This document shows, one piece after another, positions 34,976 to 43,136 of a stretch of DNA of 54,206 bases. The stretch spans positions 1 to 54,206 of the forward strand of contig JAUICD010000018.1 of NCBI GenBank assembly GCA_030427965.1, in the 5' to 3' direction. The stretch is from Bdellovibrionia bacterium (lineage in GTDB: Bacteria > Bdellovibrionota > Bdellovibrionia > Bdellovibrionales > JAUICD01). The translations under genes and the position numbers were made by a program. Every line of letters begins with the position of its first letter. Position 1 is the first letter of the stretch. The notes under the pieces were generated by a model. The model ran no database searches. It saw only the letters and a program-made list of their open reading frames with translations, and was not told the DNA's origin.

Positions 34976-36754
34976 ATGAGCGAAGAATTCAAAGAACAGG
35001 TCCGTGCGGCCACCAATATTGTTGAGGTTATCTCTGGGTTTACGGAGCTGAAAAGCTCTGGTGGGCAGATGAAGGGTCTTTGTCCACTTCCTGGTCATAA
35101 CGAGAAAACTCCGAGTTTCATGGTGAATGAGGCAGGCCAATACTTTTATTGTTTTGGTTGTAGCCGTGGAGGAGATGTTTTTAAGTTTTCAGAGCTTGTT
35201 ATGGGTAAGGGGTTTGCTGAATCACTAGAGTATTTCGCAGAAAAAGCTGGAATTCAGGTTCCTCAAAGATCTTTTAGTGGTGAGGACAAAAAAAAACACG
35301 AAAAGAAAAAGAGCTTATTGAAGGCAAATCGCTTTGCCTCACAGTTTTATCGGAAGAATTTAACAGATAGGAATATTAAAAAAGCAAACGAGTATCTGAA
35401 AAACCGAGGCTTGACCCGTGAGACTTTGGATAAATTTGATGTGGGCTATGCACAAGATGAGTGGCAGGGACTGTGTCATGAAGCAACTAAACACAAGGTG
35501 TCTTTTTCATTCCTTGAAGAGCTTGGGTTAATTAAAAAATCCAAAGAAAAAAGTCGCTATTTTGATATATTTCGAGATCGAATTGTTTTTCCTATTTTAT
35601 CACTCAATGATGAGGTTATAGGATTTGGTGGTCGTATTTTAGATGAGGGTGAGCCTAAGTATCTCAATAGTCCAGAATCTGAGGTATTTAAAAAACGACA
35701 GACATTTTATGGAATTCGCGAAGCTCTGCCTCATATACGTGAAGAGGGATCGATTATTTTGGTGGAAGGTTATATGGATGTTTTAAGCCTTTACCAAAAT
35801 GGGGTCAAAAACGTTGTTGCAGCACTTGGTACAGCGTTTACGGCTGAGCATGCAAAGCTTCTTTCCCGTTATTCAAAGAAGGTTTTTGTACTTTTTGATT
35901 CTGATACTGCTGGATTTCGAGCCAAAGAGAGGGCGCTTCCTCTTTTGCTTTCAGAAGGTTTGTATCCCATGTCTTTGGATATTAAAGAGGGTAAAGATCC
36001 AGATGATTTTGTGAGAGAAGTGGGTGGTGCTGAGTTTAAAAAGGCACTTGAGACAAAGTCGACAGATCTTTTTGTACAGATCCTGAGAAAGCGAATTTCT
36101 GGAAAAAAGTTAACCCCTAGTGAAAAAATATTGGTCTTAAAAGAGATGAAACCATTTTTTCCTGAAAACATGGAATTGGGGCTAAAAAGGCTCTATTTGA
36201 GGGAGCTTTCAAGCCTCCTTATGGTGGATAGTTCCGTTGTAGCAGCAGAGTTTGGGTTTGAAAAACAACGTGGAGTGGGCGCGGGGCTTCAAAAAAGAGC
36301 TCGAAAACCCCAGAAAATTCAAAAACTTGAGGGGACTCTTGCGGGACTCTGCCTTTCTGAGCCGAAATTCCTTGAGAAGATCATGGAGAGTGGACAGATA
36401 GAGGCTTTTGAGTCTGAATCTATTACAGAAATTTTGAAAAAAGCACACGAACTCTATAGACAGGGTTTGAAGCCCTCTGATAATCTGGTCGCCTTAATGA
36501 CAGATGAAATCGAACAGAATGGGCTTTTAGGGTTCGTTATGGCGGTTAAGAGCCACCAAATGGGTGAGGATTTGGACCGACTATTTGACGACTGCAGTCG
36601 AAAGATTAAGGAACGATTTTTGAAGGTCACTTCGCTAGCTATGATCAACGAATTGGGAACAGAGAGAGATTCCCAAAAGCTTAAAAAGTTTCAAGAAATC
36701 CAACTTGATAGGTCGGCGCTCAAAGCGACCACTCAAGAAAGTAACGAAGGGTAG
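34976..36754 (+). CDS. dnaG: DNA primase
   Basis: Synthesises RNA primers for replication. 592 residues from the ATG at 34976. A TTG at 34949 in the same frame would add nine residues; neither has an ideal binding site, and a GGGGGAG run at 34951-34957 lies too far from the ATG. The CHC2 zinc finger is near residues 36-61 ([15 protein letters not shown] ... [15 protein letters not shown]), with four rather than two residues between the first Cys and the His. The TOPRIM domain follows around residue 260 ([27 protein letters not shown]). The C-terminal helicase-binding region is Lys-rich and poorly conserved. It is cotranscribed with rpoD (two-base gap). Confidence 0.95.
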   Translation: MSEEFKEQVRAATNIVEVISGFTELKSSGGQMKGLCPLPGHNEKTPSFMVNEAGQYFYCFGCSRGGDVFKFSELVMGKGFAESLEYFAEKAGIQVPQRSFSGEDKKKHEKKKSLLKANRFASQFYRKNLTDRNIKKANEYLKNRGLTRETLDKFDVGYAQDEWQGLCHEATKHKVSFSFLEELGLIKKSKEKSRYFDIFRDRIVFPILSLNDEVIGFGGRILDEGEPKYLNSPESEVFKKRQTFYGIREALPHIREEGSIILVEGYMDVLSLYQNGVKNVVAALGTAFTAEHAKLLSRYSKKVFVLFDSDTAGFRAKERALPLLLSEGLYPMSLDIKEGKDPDDFVREVGGAEFKKALETKSTDLFVQILRKRISGKKLTPSEKILVLKEMKPFFPENMELGLKRLYLRELSSLLMVDSSVVAAEFGFEKQRGVGAGLQKRARKPQKIQKLEGTLAGLCLSEPKFLEKIMESGQIEAFESESITEILKKAHELYRQGLKPSDNLVALMTDEIEQNGLLGFVMAVKSHQMGEDLDRLFDDCSRKIKERFLKVTSLAMINELGTERDSQKLKKFQEIQLDRSALKATTQESNEG

Positions 36755-36756
36755 AG

Positions 36757-38580
36757 ATGAAGAAGTCCGCAAAGAAGAACGACTTGAGTCTTGAGGAACA
36801 AATGAAAATCGTATCAACGGAAGTTGATTCGCTTTTAGTGATTGCCAAGAAGAAGGGTCAAATAACAGCCGAAGACATCAACGACCAATTGCCACCAGAA
36901 GTTCAAGATGCTCAAGCACTTGATTTCCTGATGAAGACCCTAGAGGACACTGGTGTTCGGATTGCTGAGGCAAAGGTTAAAAAGGCGGCTGATGGTGAGG
37001 GCTTTATGCTCGACACCAGTGATGACGATTCGGACGATGATGACAATGAAGCAGAAGATGTAAAGGGCAACGATCCCGTTCGTCTCTACTTAAGAAAAAT
37101 GGGAAGTGTTTCTCTTCTGACCCGTGAGGGGGAAGTTGAAATCGCTCAAAGAATTGAGCGCGGTGAAAGAGAAATTGTAAAGGCGATGCTTTTCTCTCCT
37201 GTTGGGACAAGTGAAATTATTCAGTTGGGTCAGCGTCTTGAAGAGGGACGGCTTAAGGTAAAGGCGATTTTCCGAGGACTCGAGGACGAAGAAACTCAGT
37301 ATGAAGAAAAAGAATATATCGAAAAGATTCATGAGTTGATTGGGTATGTAAAAGCCTACCAAGATGCAGCGGAGCCTCATTTTAAAAATCTGCGCGACAA
37401 TATCGAGGATCAAAAGAAAAAAGTAAAAGCTGAAGAGGGTTTGGTTTCTATCAATGAAGAATTGATGAAAAACTTTGAACAGATCAATTTCAATAGAAAA
37501 ACAATCAATCGAATTGTAATCAAATTTCGAAACCTAGTAAATCGTATGACTGAGCTTAGAGTTCGTATTAAGCGTGCGGTTGAGAGAACTTTTGCTGGAG
37601 ATTATGACAAATTGATTGCTCGCTATGAGCTTGCCAAAAATGACGACAAAGAGCTTAACAAAATTGTTCGTGACACAGGGTTGAGCTTTGAGGCTTATCA
37701 GGTACATGCTCGTACTGCCTTTGATTCAAAAGCAAGACTTGAAAGGCTCACCAAAGAAACCCAGATGAACTATCAGTGGCTCAAAGAGACTTACACTCAT
37801 ATTTGGAAGGGTGAAAAAGCGGCCGATGCTGCAAAGTCTGAGCTTGTTGAAGCCAACCTTCGTTTGGTTGTGTCGATTGCAAAGAAATACACAAACCGTG
37901 GTCTTCAGTTCTTGGATCTTATTCAAGAAGGGAATATTGGTTTGATGAAAGCTGTTGATAAGTTTGAGTATCGACGTGGTTATAAGTTTTCAACCTATGC
38001 GACATGGTGGATTAGGCAAGCAATTACAAGGGCAATTGCCGATCAAGCTAGGACAATTCGAATTCCAGTTCACATGATTGAAACAATCAATAAACTTGTC
38101 CGAACATCTCGTTACTTGGTTCAAGAGTTGGGGCGTGAGCCACTTCCAGAAGAAATCGCTGAGAAGATGGAAATGCCAGTGGACAAGGTGAGAAAAGTCC
38201 TAAAGATTGCAAAAGAGCCAATCAGTCTTGAAACCCCAGTGGGTGAAGAAGAAGACTCGCACCTTGGGGACTTTATTGAAGACAAGAAGGTGATCAACCC
38301 TGCTGAAGCTGTTGTGAGCCTAAACTTAGCAGAGCAGACGCGTAAAGTTTTATCAACTCTTACAGAACGTGAGGAAAAGGTCCTTAGAATGCGCTTTGGA
38401 ATCGGGGAAGAGAGTGACCACACCTTGGAAGAGGTGGGGCAGGATTTCAACGTGACTCGAGAGAGAATCAGGCAGATTGAAGCCAAGGCTCTTCGCAAAT
38501 TGCGTCATCCGAGTCGTTCAAAAAAGTTGAAATGCTTTTTGGAGACTGGCACAACTGAGGGTGGAACTCAAAGCGAGTAG
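36757..38580 (+). CDS. rpoD: RNA polymerase sigma factor RpoD (sigma-70)
   Basis: Primary sigma factor, 607 residues. An N-terminal region 1.1 and acidic stretch ([16 protein letters not shown]) precede region 1.2 ([17 protein letters not shown]). A long non-conserved insert follows. Region 2 is complete ([38 protein letters not shown]), region 3 lies around [14 protein letters not shown], and region 4 ends with [20 protein letters not shown]. The ATG at 36757 has AAGGG upstream. As last gene of the rpsU operon it is linked to replication and translation output. Confidence 0.97.
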   Translation: MKKSAKKNDLSLEEQMKIVSTEVDSLLVIAKKKGQITAEDINDQLPPEVQDAQALDFLMKTLEDTGVRIAEAKVKKAADGEGFMLDTSDDDSDDDDNEAEDVKGNDPVRLYLRKMGSVSLLTREGEVEIAQRIERGEREIVKAMLFSPVGTSEIIQLGQRLEEGRLKVKAIFRGLEDEETQYEEKEYIEKIHELIGYVKAYQDAAEPHFKNLRDNIEDQKKKVKAEEGLVSINEELMKNFEQINFNRKTINRIVIKFRNLVNRMTELRVRIKRAVERTFAGDYDKLIARYELAKNDDKELNKIVRDTGLSFEAYQVHARTAFDSKARLERLTKETQMNYQWLKETYTHIWKGEKAADAAKSELVEANLRLVVSIAKKYTNRGLQFLDLIQEGNIGLMKAVDKFEYRRGYKFSTYATWWIRQAITRAIADQARTIRIPVHMIETINKLVRTSRYLVQELGREPLPEEIAEKMEMPVDKVRKVLKIAKEPISLETPVGEEEDSHLGDFIEDKKVINPAEAVVSLNLAEQTRKVLSTLTEREEKVLRMRFGIGEESDHTLEEVGQDFNVTRERIRQIEAKALRKLRHPSRSKKLKCFLETGTTEGGTQSE

Positions 38581-38595
38581 CCTAAATATTCTTTA

Positions 38596-38672
38596 GGGCC
38601 CATAGCTTAGTTGGTTAAAGCATCCGGCTCATAACCGGAGGATCCGAAGTTCGAGTCTTCGTGGGCCTACCA
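38596..38672 (+). tRNA. tRNA-Met (anticodon CAT)
   Basis: A 77-nt cloverleaf with encoded CCA (38670-38672), a five-base-pair anticodon stem closing on the loop CTCATAA, and a T loop GTTCGAGTC. The acceptor arm pairs GGGCCCA with TGGGCCT, with a G-U first pair. CAT could also be tRNA-Ile2 after lysidine modification, but the body resembles elongator tRNA-Met. It lies 15 bp after rpoD and may share its transcript. Confidence 0.92.
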
Positions 38673-38710
38673 TTTGTCGAGGTGTTCGAACCCTCGACAA
38701 AATTTTTTTT
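38673..38710 (+). terminator. Intrinsic terminator of tRNA-Met
   Basis: A perfect 10-bp stem (38673-38682 with 38692-38701) and a nine-base loop is followed by eight T residues (38703-38710). It starts on the base after the tRNA CCA end. Confidence 0.85.
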
Positions 38711-38734
38711 CGAATATTTTAAAAGTGATTTTGA

Positions 38735-38771
38735 AAAAGGCCTAGGGTTGGACCCTAGGCCTTTTGTTTTT
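38735..38771. terminator. Second, bidirectional intrinsic terminator
   Basis: A perfect 14-bp stem (38735-38748 with 38752-38765) and three-base loop, with T-rich tails on both strands. On the plus strand it backs up the tRNA terminator; on the minus strand it would end a small transcription unit coming from about 38974. Confidence 0.85.
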
Positions 38772-38970
38772 ATGGAATTATTCGCGCTTTGTGAACCGGA
38801 CAACGCCTTTTCACCATCAAGAGTGAAGAGCCGAACTCACTCACAAACTGTCCCTCACCAACATAGTAGTGAATTGTGAGCTTCACGTTGGTAGTTATCA
38901 ATGCTTCCGATTGCGACAACCGCGACCACTCCGCTAAAAAATAGCTCAGGGCCATGATTGTTACTATCAC
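38770..38970 (-). CDS. Small hypothetical ORF before a terminator
   Basis: 66 codons from ATG 38970, with TAGGAG upstream and a terminator right after the stop. The second half (VKLTIHYYVGEGQFVSEFG) looks protein-like. A second frame in the same stretch, from GTG 38974 (GGAG six bases upstream) to TGA 38855-38857, encodes 39 residues with a short hydrophobic part (LFFSGVVAVVAIGSI). The real product may use either frame, or the two may be pieces of one frameshifted gene. No family recognised. Confidence 0.3.
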   Translation of the reverse strand: MIVTIMALSYFLAEWSRLSQSEALITTNVKLTIHYYVGEGQFVSEFGSSLLMVKRRCPVHKARIIP

Positions 38971-39098
38971 TCACAGAGTGCTCCTACTAGATTGAATAGA
39001 GTAGGAATGGATTCTTTACTGAGATACGGGACAAATATTTTTTTAATGATATCCTGGACCCGTAGGGTGTTAGAAAAAATCACCTCAGGCTCCCTTAA

Positions 39099-39320
39099 GG
39101 TAAGTTTTTATTTTCTGTGGGCTTTTGTACTTTGGAAAGTTATCGAATGCTCTCAAAAGATGGAAACCCCGAGCTTAAGAGTCTTCTTGCCGTTCTCAGA
39201 GCTATTGGAATGCACCTTTGGGTTGTTGACCAAGAATTTCTTAAAGGTGGTTCAAGAACAACCAGATACAAATATGCAGCCCCCGATGGGGTACCGGATC
39301 GCCTCAGTAATGATAGATGA
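39099..39320 (+). pseudogene. C-terminal remnant of an HI1420-type antitoxin
   Basis: The frame open from just after a TAA at about 39096 to TGA 39318-39320 contains LESYRMLSKDGNPELKSLL followed by AVLRAIGMHLWV. This is the last helix-turn-helix part of the HI1420-like antidote family (…LYxALSxDGNPxxxTLLxVLRALGxxLxV). The N-terminal half of the protein is missing and no toxin frame is seen upstream. A 32-residue unrelated tail follows. GTG 39117 could start a 67-residue product, without a binding site. Confidence 0.5.
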
Positions 39321-39363
39321 GCTGATGAAGTAGCAGTTCGGAAAATATGTACTTTTAGGAAAA

Positions 39364-39395
39364 GGCCCACAAAATACTGAATTTAAATGTGGGCC
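39364..39395. repeat. Inverted repeat between convergent units
   Basis: GGCCCACA (39364-39371) and TGTGGGCC (39388-39395) form an 8-bp stem with a 16-base AT-rich loop. It sits just downstream of the minus-strand secreted-protein gene. No T tract follows, so terminator function is doubtful. Confidence 0.35.
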
Positions 39396-39428
39396 GGGCT
39401 TTCATCAAACAAGAGATTTTATCTGCGC

Positions 39429-39941
39429 CTATAGTGCGGCAGCACAGCTGTGAATTTGCTTGCAAAGGCTTTTATCTTCTTCAGTTGTGCCAGTGATACA
39501 ATGATTTTGATAATTTGCATCAAAAGTTAGTTTTGACCACCGCTTATTTTGCTTCTCCAATTTGTAGTAATTTCCGTTTAATTCAAAATAGATACTATTA
39601 TTATCATATCCATAAAAATTATAATTTCTCGGAAAAGGGACCCCTAATATGTCAGCAGCATGGCCATTGTCATGGATGCCTGGCCCTATATCATTTTCGC
39701 CTAAGTACTCAGTTTTGTAGTGACTAGATAAGAGACTCATTGATAAATATTCCTCCCCTTCTACTGTTGTTACATTAAATTCATTCAAAACAGGGTCGTA
39801 TGAAACAAGGGCAAAGGTCGCTTGATCAAAATGTTTAACTTCTGTAGTTTTTGAGTCAATTTTCTTACACTCAAATTTTTTATTAGAGGCAAATCCCGAA
39901 GACACAAATAAAATCATAAGAAGTACAGCAATTTTTTCCAT
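39429..39941 (-). CDS. Small secreted protein, unknown function
   Basis: 170 residues from ATG 39941, which has GGAG six bases upstream; an extension to 39983 adds a non-signal-like N-terminus. The signal peptide is about MEKIAVLLMILFVSSGFAS. The mature part has four cysteines (ECKK near the start; HCITG, LCKQIHSCAAAL at the end), suggesting disulfides in the periplasm or outside. No family recognised. Confidence 0.6.
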   Translation of the reverse strand: MEKIAVLLMILFVSSGFASNKKFECKKIDSKTTEVKHFDQATFALVSYDPVLNEFNVTTVEGEEYLSMSLLSSHYKTEYLGENDIGPGIHDNGHAADILGVPFPRNYNFYGYDNNSIYFELNGNYYKLEKQNKRWSKLTFDANYQNHCITGTTEEDKSLCKQIHSCAAAL

Positions 39942-40027
39942 TTTCATCTCCAAACTAAGAGTAACGTTATTTGCATAGAACAATTTTTTCAGAGAGTACT
40001 ATTGCTAATTTCATGCCATCTCAGGCT

Positions 40028-40336
40028 CTAAATACGTAGTATTTCAGAAGAACCCAAATGATTCTTAAGTACGACTTGGGAAGAAATACAGAGGGTTTCA
40101 GCCCTAGGTGGCTGAGAAGCCACTCTTGATTTCTTGGTTTTGACTTCTAGTTTGAGGTTCAGAGCCGACATGATTTCGATCAATTTATCAACAGTCATGT
40201 GACCAATTTGGCCGGAAAATATCTTGGAAACTCGGTTTTGGGTGAAACCATCGATCATTCCGGCAAACTTTGGTGCGGGCCCTACCATTAAAAAAAATTT
40301 CAGAACAAATCGACCGCTTGTGGGATAGTGAATCAA
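40028..40336 (-). CDS. XRE-like HTH antitoxin, possibly truncated
   Basis: 102 residues. The middle resembles the HTH_37/XRE antitoxin family: PKFAGMIDGFTQNRVSKIF then SGQIGHMTVDKLIEIMSAL. The first 25 residues (MIHYPTSGRFVLKFFLM) do not look like the family's N-terminus, and there is no ribosome binding site at the start, so the gene has probably lost its front end. The C-terminal 35 residues are unrecognised. No partner toxin is seen upstream. Confidence 0.45.
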   Translation of the reverse strand: MIHYPTSGRFVLKFFLMVGPAPKFAGMIDGFTQNRVSKIFSGQIGHMTVDKLIEIMSALNLKLEVKTKKSRVASQPPRAETLCISSQVVLKNHLGSSEILRI

Positions 40337-40475
40337 GGGTTCTGGTTCTACTGCTGTCTTTGTTTACGTTTTTAAGTTTGTTTATTTTCACACCTTTTTG
40401 AGTAAAGTTTCTGATTAGTTCAACAAAGTGAACTCTGGCGATCATTTTTAGCTCTGTAATCAAGTGTTTACAGAA

Positions 40476-40832
40476 TTAATTTAGAACTTCAATGTTCACG
40501 CTTTCTTGTGATGGCTCATGAATAAAAAGAACACTAGGTTGGTCTATTGAGAGTTCTACAGAGCCCGAGACTGGCATTGGCTTCGTACATCCATGTCTTC
40601 TTCTTGGTGTATCAACTATATAGCCTTGGTTGTTTTTTAGTTCTAATACCTTAGGAATAAATAACGAACAAAGAGAGCTCTTTATCGTCACCTTAACGTT
40701 AAATGGAGCATGGTCAGCATTAACAATCTGATACGCACGATAAATTCCTGGAATTTGACTAATAGATACATCGTTACTCCAAGAGTTAGATGCAAATAGA
40801 GCAATTAAAGCGACAAAAAAAATGTTGTTCAT
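40476..40832 (-). CDS. Small secreted protein, unknown function
   Basis: 118 residues from ATG 40832, chosen because GGGAGG lies five bases upstream; a TTG at 40847 would overlap that site. The signal peptide is about MNNIFFVALIALFASNSWS. The mature 100 residues look beta-rich with two cysteines (SSLCSLF, RRHGCTK). No family recognised. It is a single-gene unit. Confidence 0.6.
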   Translation of the reverse strand: MNNIFFVALIALFASNSWSNDVSISQIPGIYRAYQIVNADHAPFNVKVTIKSSLCSLFIPKVLELKNNQGYIVDTPRRRHGCTKPMPVSGSVELSIDQPSVLFIHEPSQESVNIEVLN

Positions 40833-40916
40833 GAAATCCTCCCTCAACTCTCATTACCCTACATACTAAACATCCATTCACTTTGCAAAAAAATCATTTC
40901 TGTAAATTTTACGGCC

Positions 40917-41012
40917 TTATGCCGCCGCTCCTGCTTCTAATCCGTTTATGTTTATATAGCTCAGTATTTTTCCAATGTTTTCGAGGGTCGGGTTTAGAAC
41001 TGTGTTGCTACC
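40917..41012 (-). pseudogene. C-terminal remnant of an HI1420-type antitoxin
   Basis: A 31-codon minus-strand frame, closed upstream by a TGA and downstream by TAA 40917-40919, reads LNPTLENIGKILSYINI, then NGLEAGAAA. The NPTL...ILxxI block is the terminal helix of the antidote family and aligns with FNPTLSTLTSILKSI in the intact antitoxin at 30194. Nothing of the N-terminal domain or a toxin is visible. It is a fossil, not a working gene. Confidence 0.45.
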
Positions 41013-41217
41013 TCAGGAAAAGCTTCATTTTCCTAGTGGGTTGATCTTATGAATTTGAAGACTGGTGGCATCTTCCTTGCTTTATAGTCGACATAATCGG
41101 TTTTACGGGCTTTAGGTTTTGTTATAGAGAGCTTTAAATGAAAAAAATTCTTATATGTTTATAAGATAGTCTTTTTTAGCAAAGCAGCCTTTTAAAGCGC
41201 GAGATAAGGAGGTTTTA

Positions 41218-41625
41218 GTGAAATCTAGTAATACAGTAAACTTAGGACTATTTCTGCTCTCTCTTTTTATAATCTCAACAGCAACGGCTGGAGGTTTCCA
41301 CATAGCAAATGATGGGTATGAGCAATTGAATTCAGGGAAATTTGTCCAATGTGAGCGGTACGAAAGTGAAAATGGAGTTCCTCGAATCAGCCTTTCGATA
41401 AAAAGCATTTATCAATTGCAGGGGAGTAAGTCTCCTGCTCGAGACAGTTATGCTGTAAAAAACCCGGATACTGGTGCCCTAGAGCATCAAACTGGGGAGC
41501 CATACAAAACTATTTTTGGAAAAATGGGAAATGGCGGACTTATGCGTTCTGTCCCAGGAACAAATAAAGCTGATTACAAAGATATTGAATATATCTGTGA
41601 AACACTGAGTGCATGGGTTAAATAG
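41218..41625 (+). CDS. Small secreted protein, unknown function
   Basis: 135 residues from GTG 41218, with an excellent AAGGAGG five bases upstream. Signal peptide about MKSSNTVNLGLFLLSLFIISTATA. The mature part has two cysteines (VQCERY and YICETL) that could pair. No family recognised. A strong terminator follows at 41681, so it forms a single-gene unit. Confidence 0.65.
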   Translation: MKSSNTVNLGLFLLSLFIISTATAGGFHIANDGYEQLNSGKFVQCERYESENGVPRISLSIKSIYQLQGSKSPARDSYAVKNPDTGALEHQTGEPYKTIFGKMGNGGLMRSVPGTNKADYKDIEYICETLSAWVK

Positions 41626-41680
41626 TAGCTCTGCTTTTCTTTGATACTGAACCTCTTCTTTTTAAAAGAGTAAGGTTTAT

Positions 41681-41713
41681 AAAAACCGAGAACCAACAAA
41701 CTCTCGGTTTTTT
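41681..41713 (+). terminator. Intrinsic terminator
   Basis: AAAAACCGAGA (41681-41691) pairs with TCTCGGTTTTT (41702-41712) around a ten-base loop, and T residues run to 41713. It ends the small secreted protein unit. Confidence 0.85.
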
Positions 41714-41801
41714 GACTATTACAGGCATACTTTTCCACTGTAAGTTTTTGTTGTTTGTACATAGTTGTACTTGCACTTAGAGATACTCCTTATACGATTG
41801 A

Positions 41802-43130
41802 GTGGTGGGTAATTTAGAGGAATTTCGTAAATCTGATAAACTCTTATTTTGGCTAGCTCTGAGCTTTTGTTTTCTATCATCGATTCCAGCGATTTTATCA
41901 AATCGAATTGTGTACAATTCTCCTGAAACGTATTTAGATATTTTTTCTAAAGGCTTCTTTTTACAAGTGGATAGGTTTTCCACCCTTTTATTTCAACTTC
42001 CCTATCACATTGCAGATTGGTTGACGTTAGGTAATTTAAGCGTGAAGTCTTCAATGTGGATTTTAAATTCAAGTTACCAGTTTCATCCAATTCTGAGCCT
42101 AATTCTTTGCTATATGGTACTTAAAAAAGTAAACAAGCAAGAATGGATTGTTTTTCCTCTCATATCTTTTGCGATGTACACGCAGAATATCATGTCTTTT
42201 GGAATTGGTGTTCTTCAAGAGTCCACTTCATTTTTTTGGCCTCTTTTTCTTTTAATTATTTTTAACAAAAGACTTTCGGTTTTTCAGTTTCTGTTTTCAT
42301 TACCATTTGTTGTTCTATTAAATGTCTCTTATGAACCATCTGTTATATTCAATTTTATTTTGATCTATGTCCACTTCTGGGCAATTAGAGAAACAAAATG
42401 TAAGTACCATATGCTCCTGGTATTTATTGAGGTTATTGGTATTGTCTATTTCTTTCAAAAAATGACTTGGGCCTATAGGGAGTCCTACAACTATTTGGAT
42501 TCAATGCAATATATACCATTGGTATTAAGTGTATTCATGCTCGTTCCAATATGTCTATTGTGGAAATCAGAAAAACTTTCGAGTTGGGTAAAAATCGTAT
42601 TATTTTCTATAGGTGTAGTTCTTTATCCAATTTGGATGTTTCATCTTGATCCTCGTGAACTGCTTCCTAAACAATTTCATTTAAGAGTGATTCTTATTCC
42701 ACTTGTCGCAGTTCTAGCAGGGATACTAGTTTTAAAGGTCAGGAGGAAGAGGGCAGTTCTTAGTCGAGAACTTTTTGTCTATGCAATTGGAGTCACCGTT
42801 ATTTCTGCTGGGATTGAGTTATATACAGGTCTTTTTCATTATAAAGCAATGAAGGATCTCTCTACAATAATTGAAAACGCAGAGCAAAGATGTATTGAGA
42901 TAAAAGACAACGATGAGGGATACAATTTCTATAAATGGACATTTGAAGCGCATGCAATACTTTTGCAAAATGGTAGGGTTGAAAAACTAATTTACTCAGA
43001 GCTGAAGGACACTTTTTATAATCAAAATTGCATTGAGGGCATTCAAGGAGTTACTGTTTTAAGTCGATCTTTTCCGATATCTTCTAAAAAATCAAAATTG
43101 AACTTTTTAAACTTTCTCTTGAATAGGTGA
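41802..43130 (+). CDS. Polytopic membrane protein, possibly GT-C-like
   Basis: 442 residues with about ten hydrophobic segments and a soluble C-terminal part of about 90 residues containing two cysteines (QRCIEIKD, NQNCIEG). There is no clear ribosome binding site at GTG 41802 or 41805. The first external loop (FLQVDRFSTLLFQLPYHIADW) is in the place where GT-C transferases hold their acidic motif, but the DE/DD pair is not obvious. The MBOAT gene starts seven bases downstream, so it belongs to the acylation operon. Function unknown. Confidence 0.5.
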   Translation: MVGNLEEFRKSDKLLFWLALSFCFLSSIPAILSNRIVYNSPETYLDIFSKGFFLQVDRFSTLLFQLPYHIADWLTLGNLSVKSSMWILNSSYQFHPILSLILCYMVLKKVNKQEWIVFPLISFAMYTQNIMSFGIGVLQESTSFFWPLFLLIIFNKRLSVFQFLFSLPFVVLLNVSYEPSVIFNFILIYVHFWAIRETKCKYHMLLVFIEVIGIVYFFQKMTWAYRESYNYLDSMQYIPLVLSVFMLVPICLLWKSEKLSSWVKIVLFSIGVVLYPIWMFHLDPRELLPKQFHLRVILIPLVAVLAGILVLKVRRKRAVLSRELFVYAIGVTVISAGIELYTGLFHYKAMKDLSTIIENAEQRCIEIKDNDEGYNFYKWTFEAHAILLQNGRVEKLIYSELKDTFYNQNCIEGIQGVTVLSRSFPISSKKSKLNFLNFLLNR

Positions 43131-43136
43131 TTTGGG

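Noticed and set aside
38992..39333. 113-residue plus-strand ORF as a gene
   Set aside because: Its composition is odd and the overlapping frame carries recognisable antitoxin sequence; no ribosome binding site was found.
40188..40463. 91-residue minus-strand ORF as a toxin partner of the HTH protein
   Set aside because: It overlaps the HTH frame and shows no RelE, HigB or Gp49 motif; kept only as a possible trace of a frameshift.
41151..41408. 85-residue minus-strand ORF
   Set aside because: It is antisense to the secreted protein at 41218, which has a strong ribosome binding site and signal peptide.
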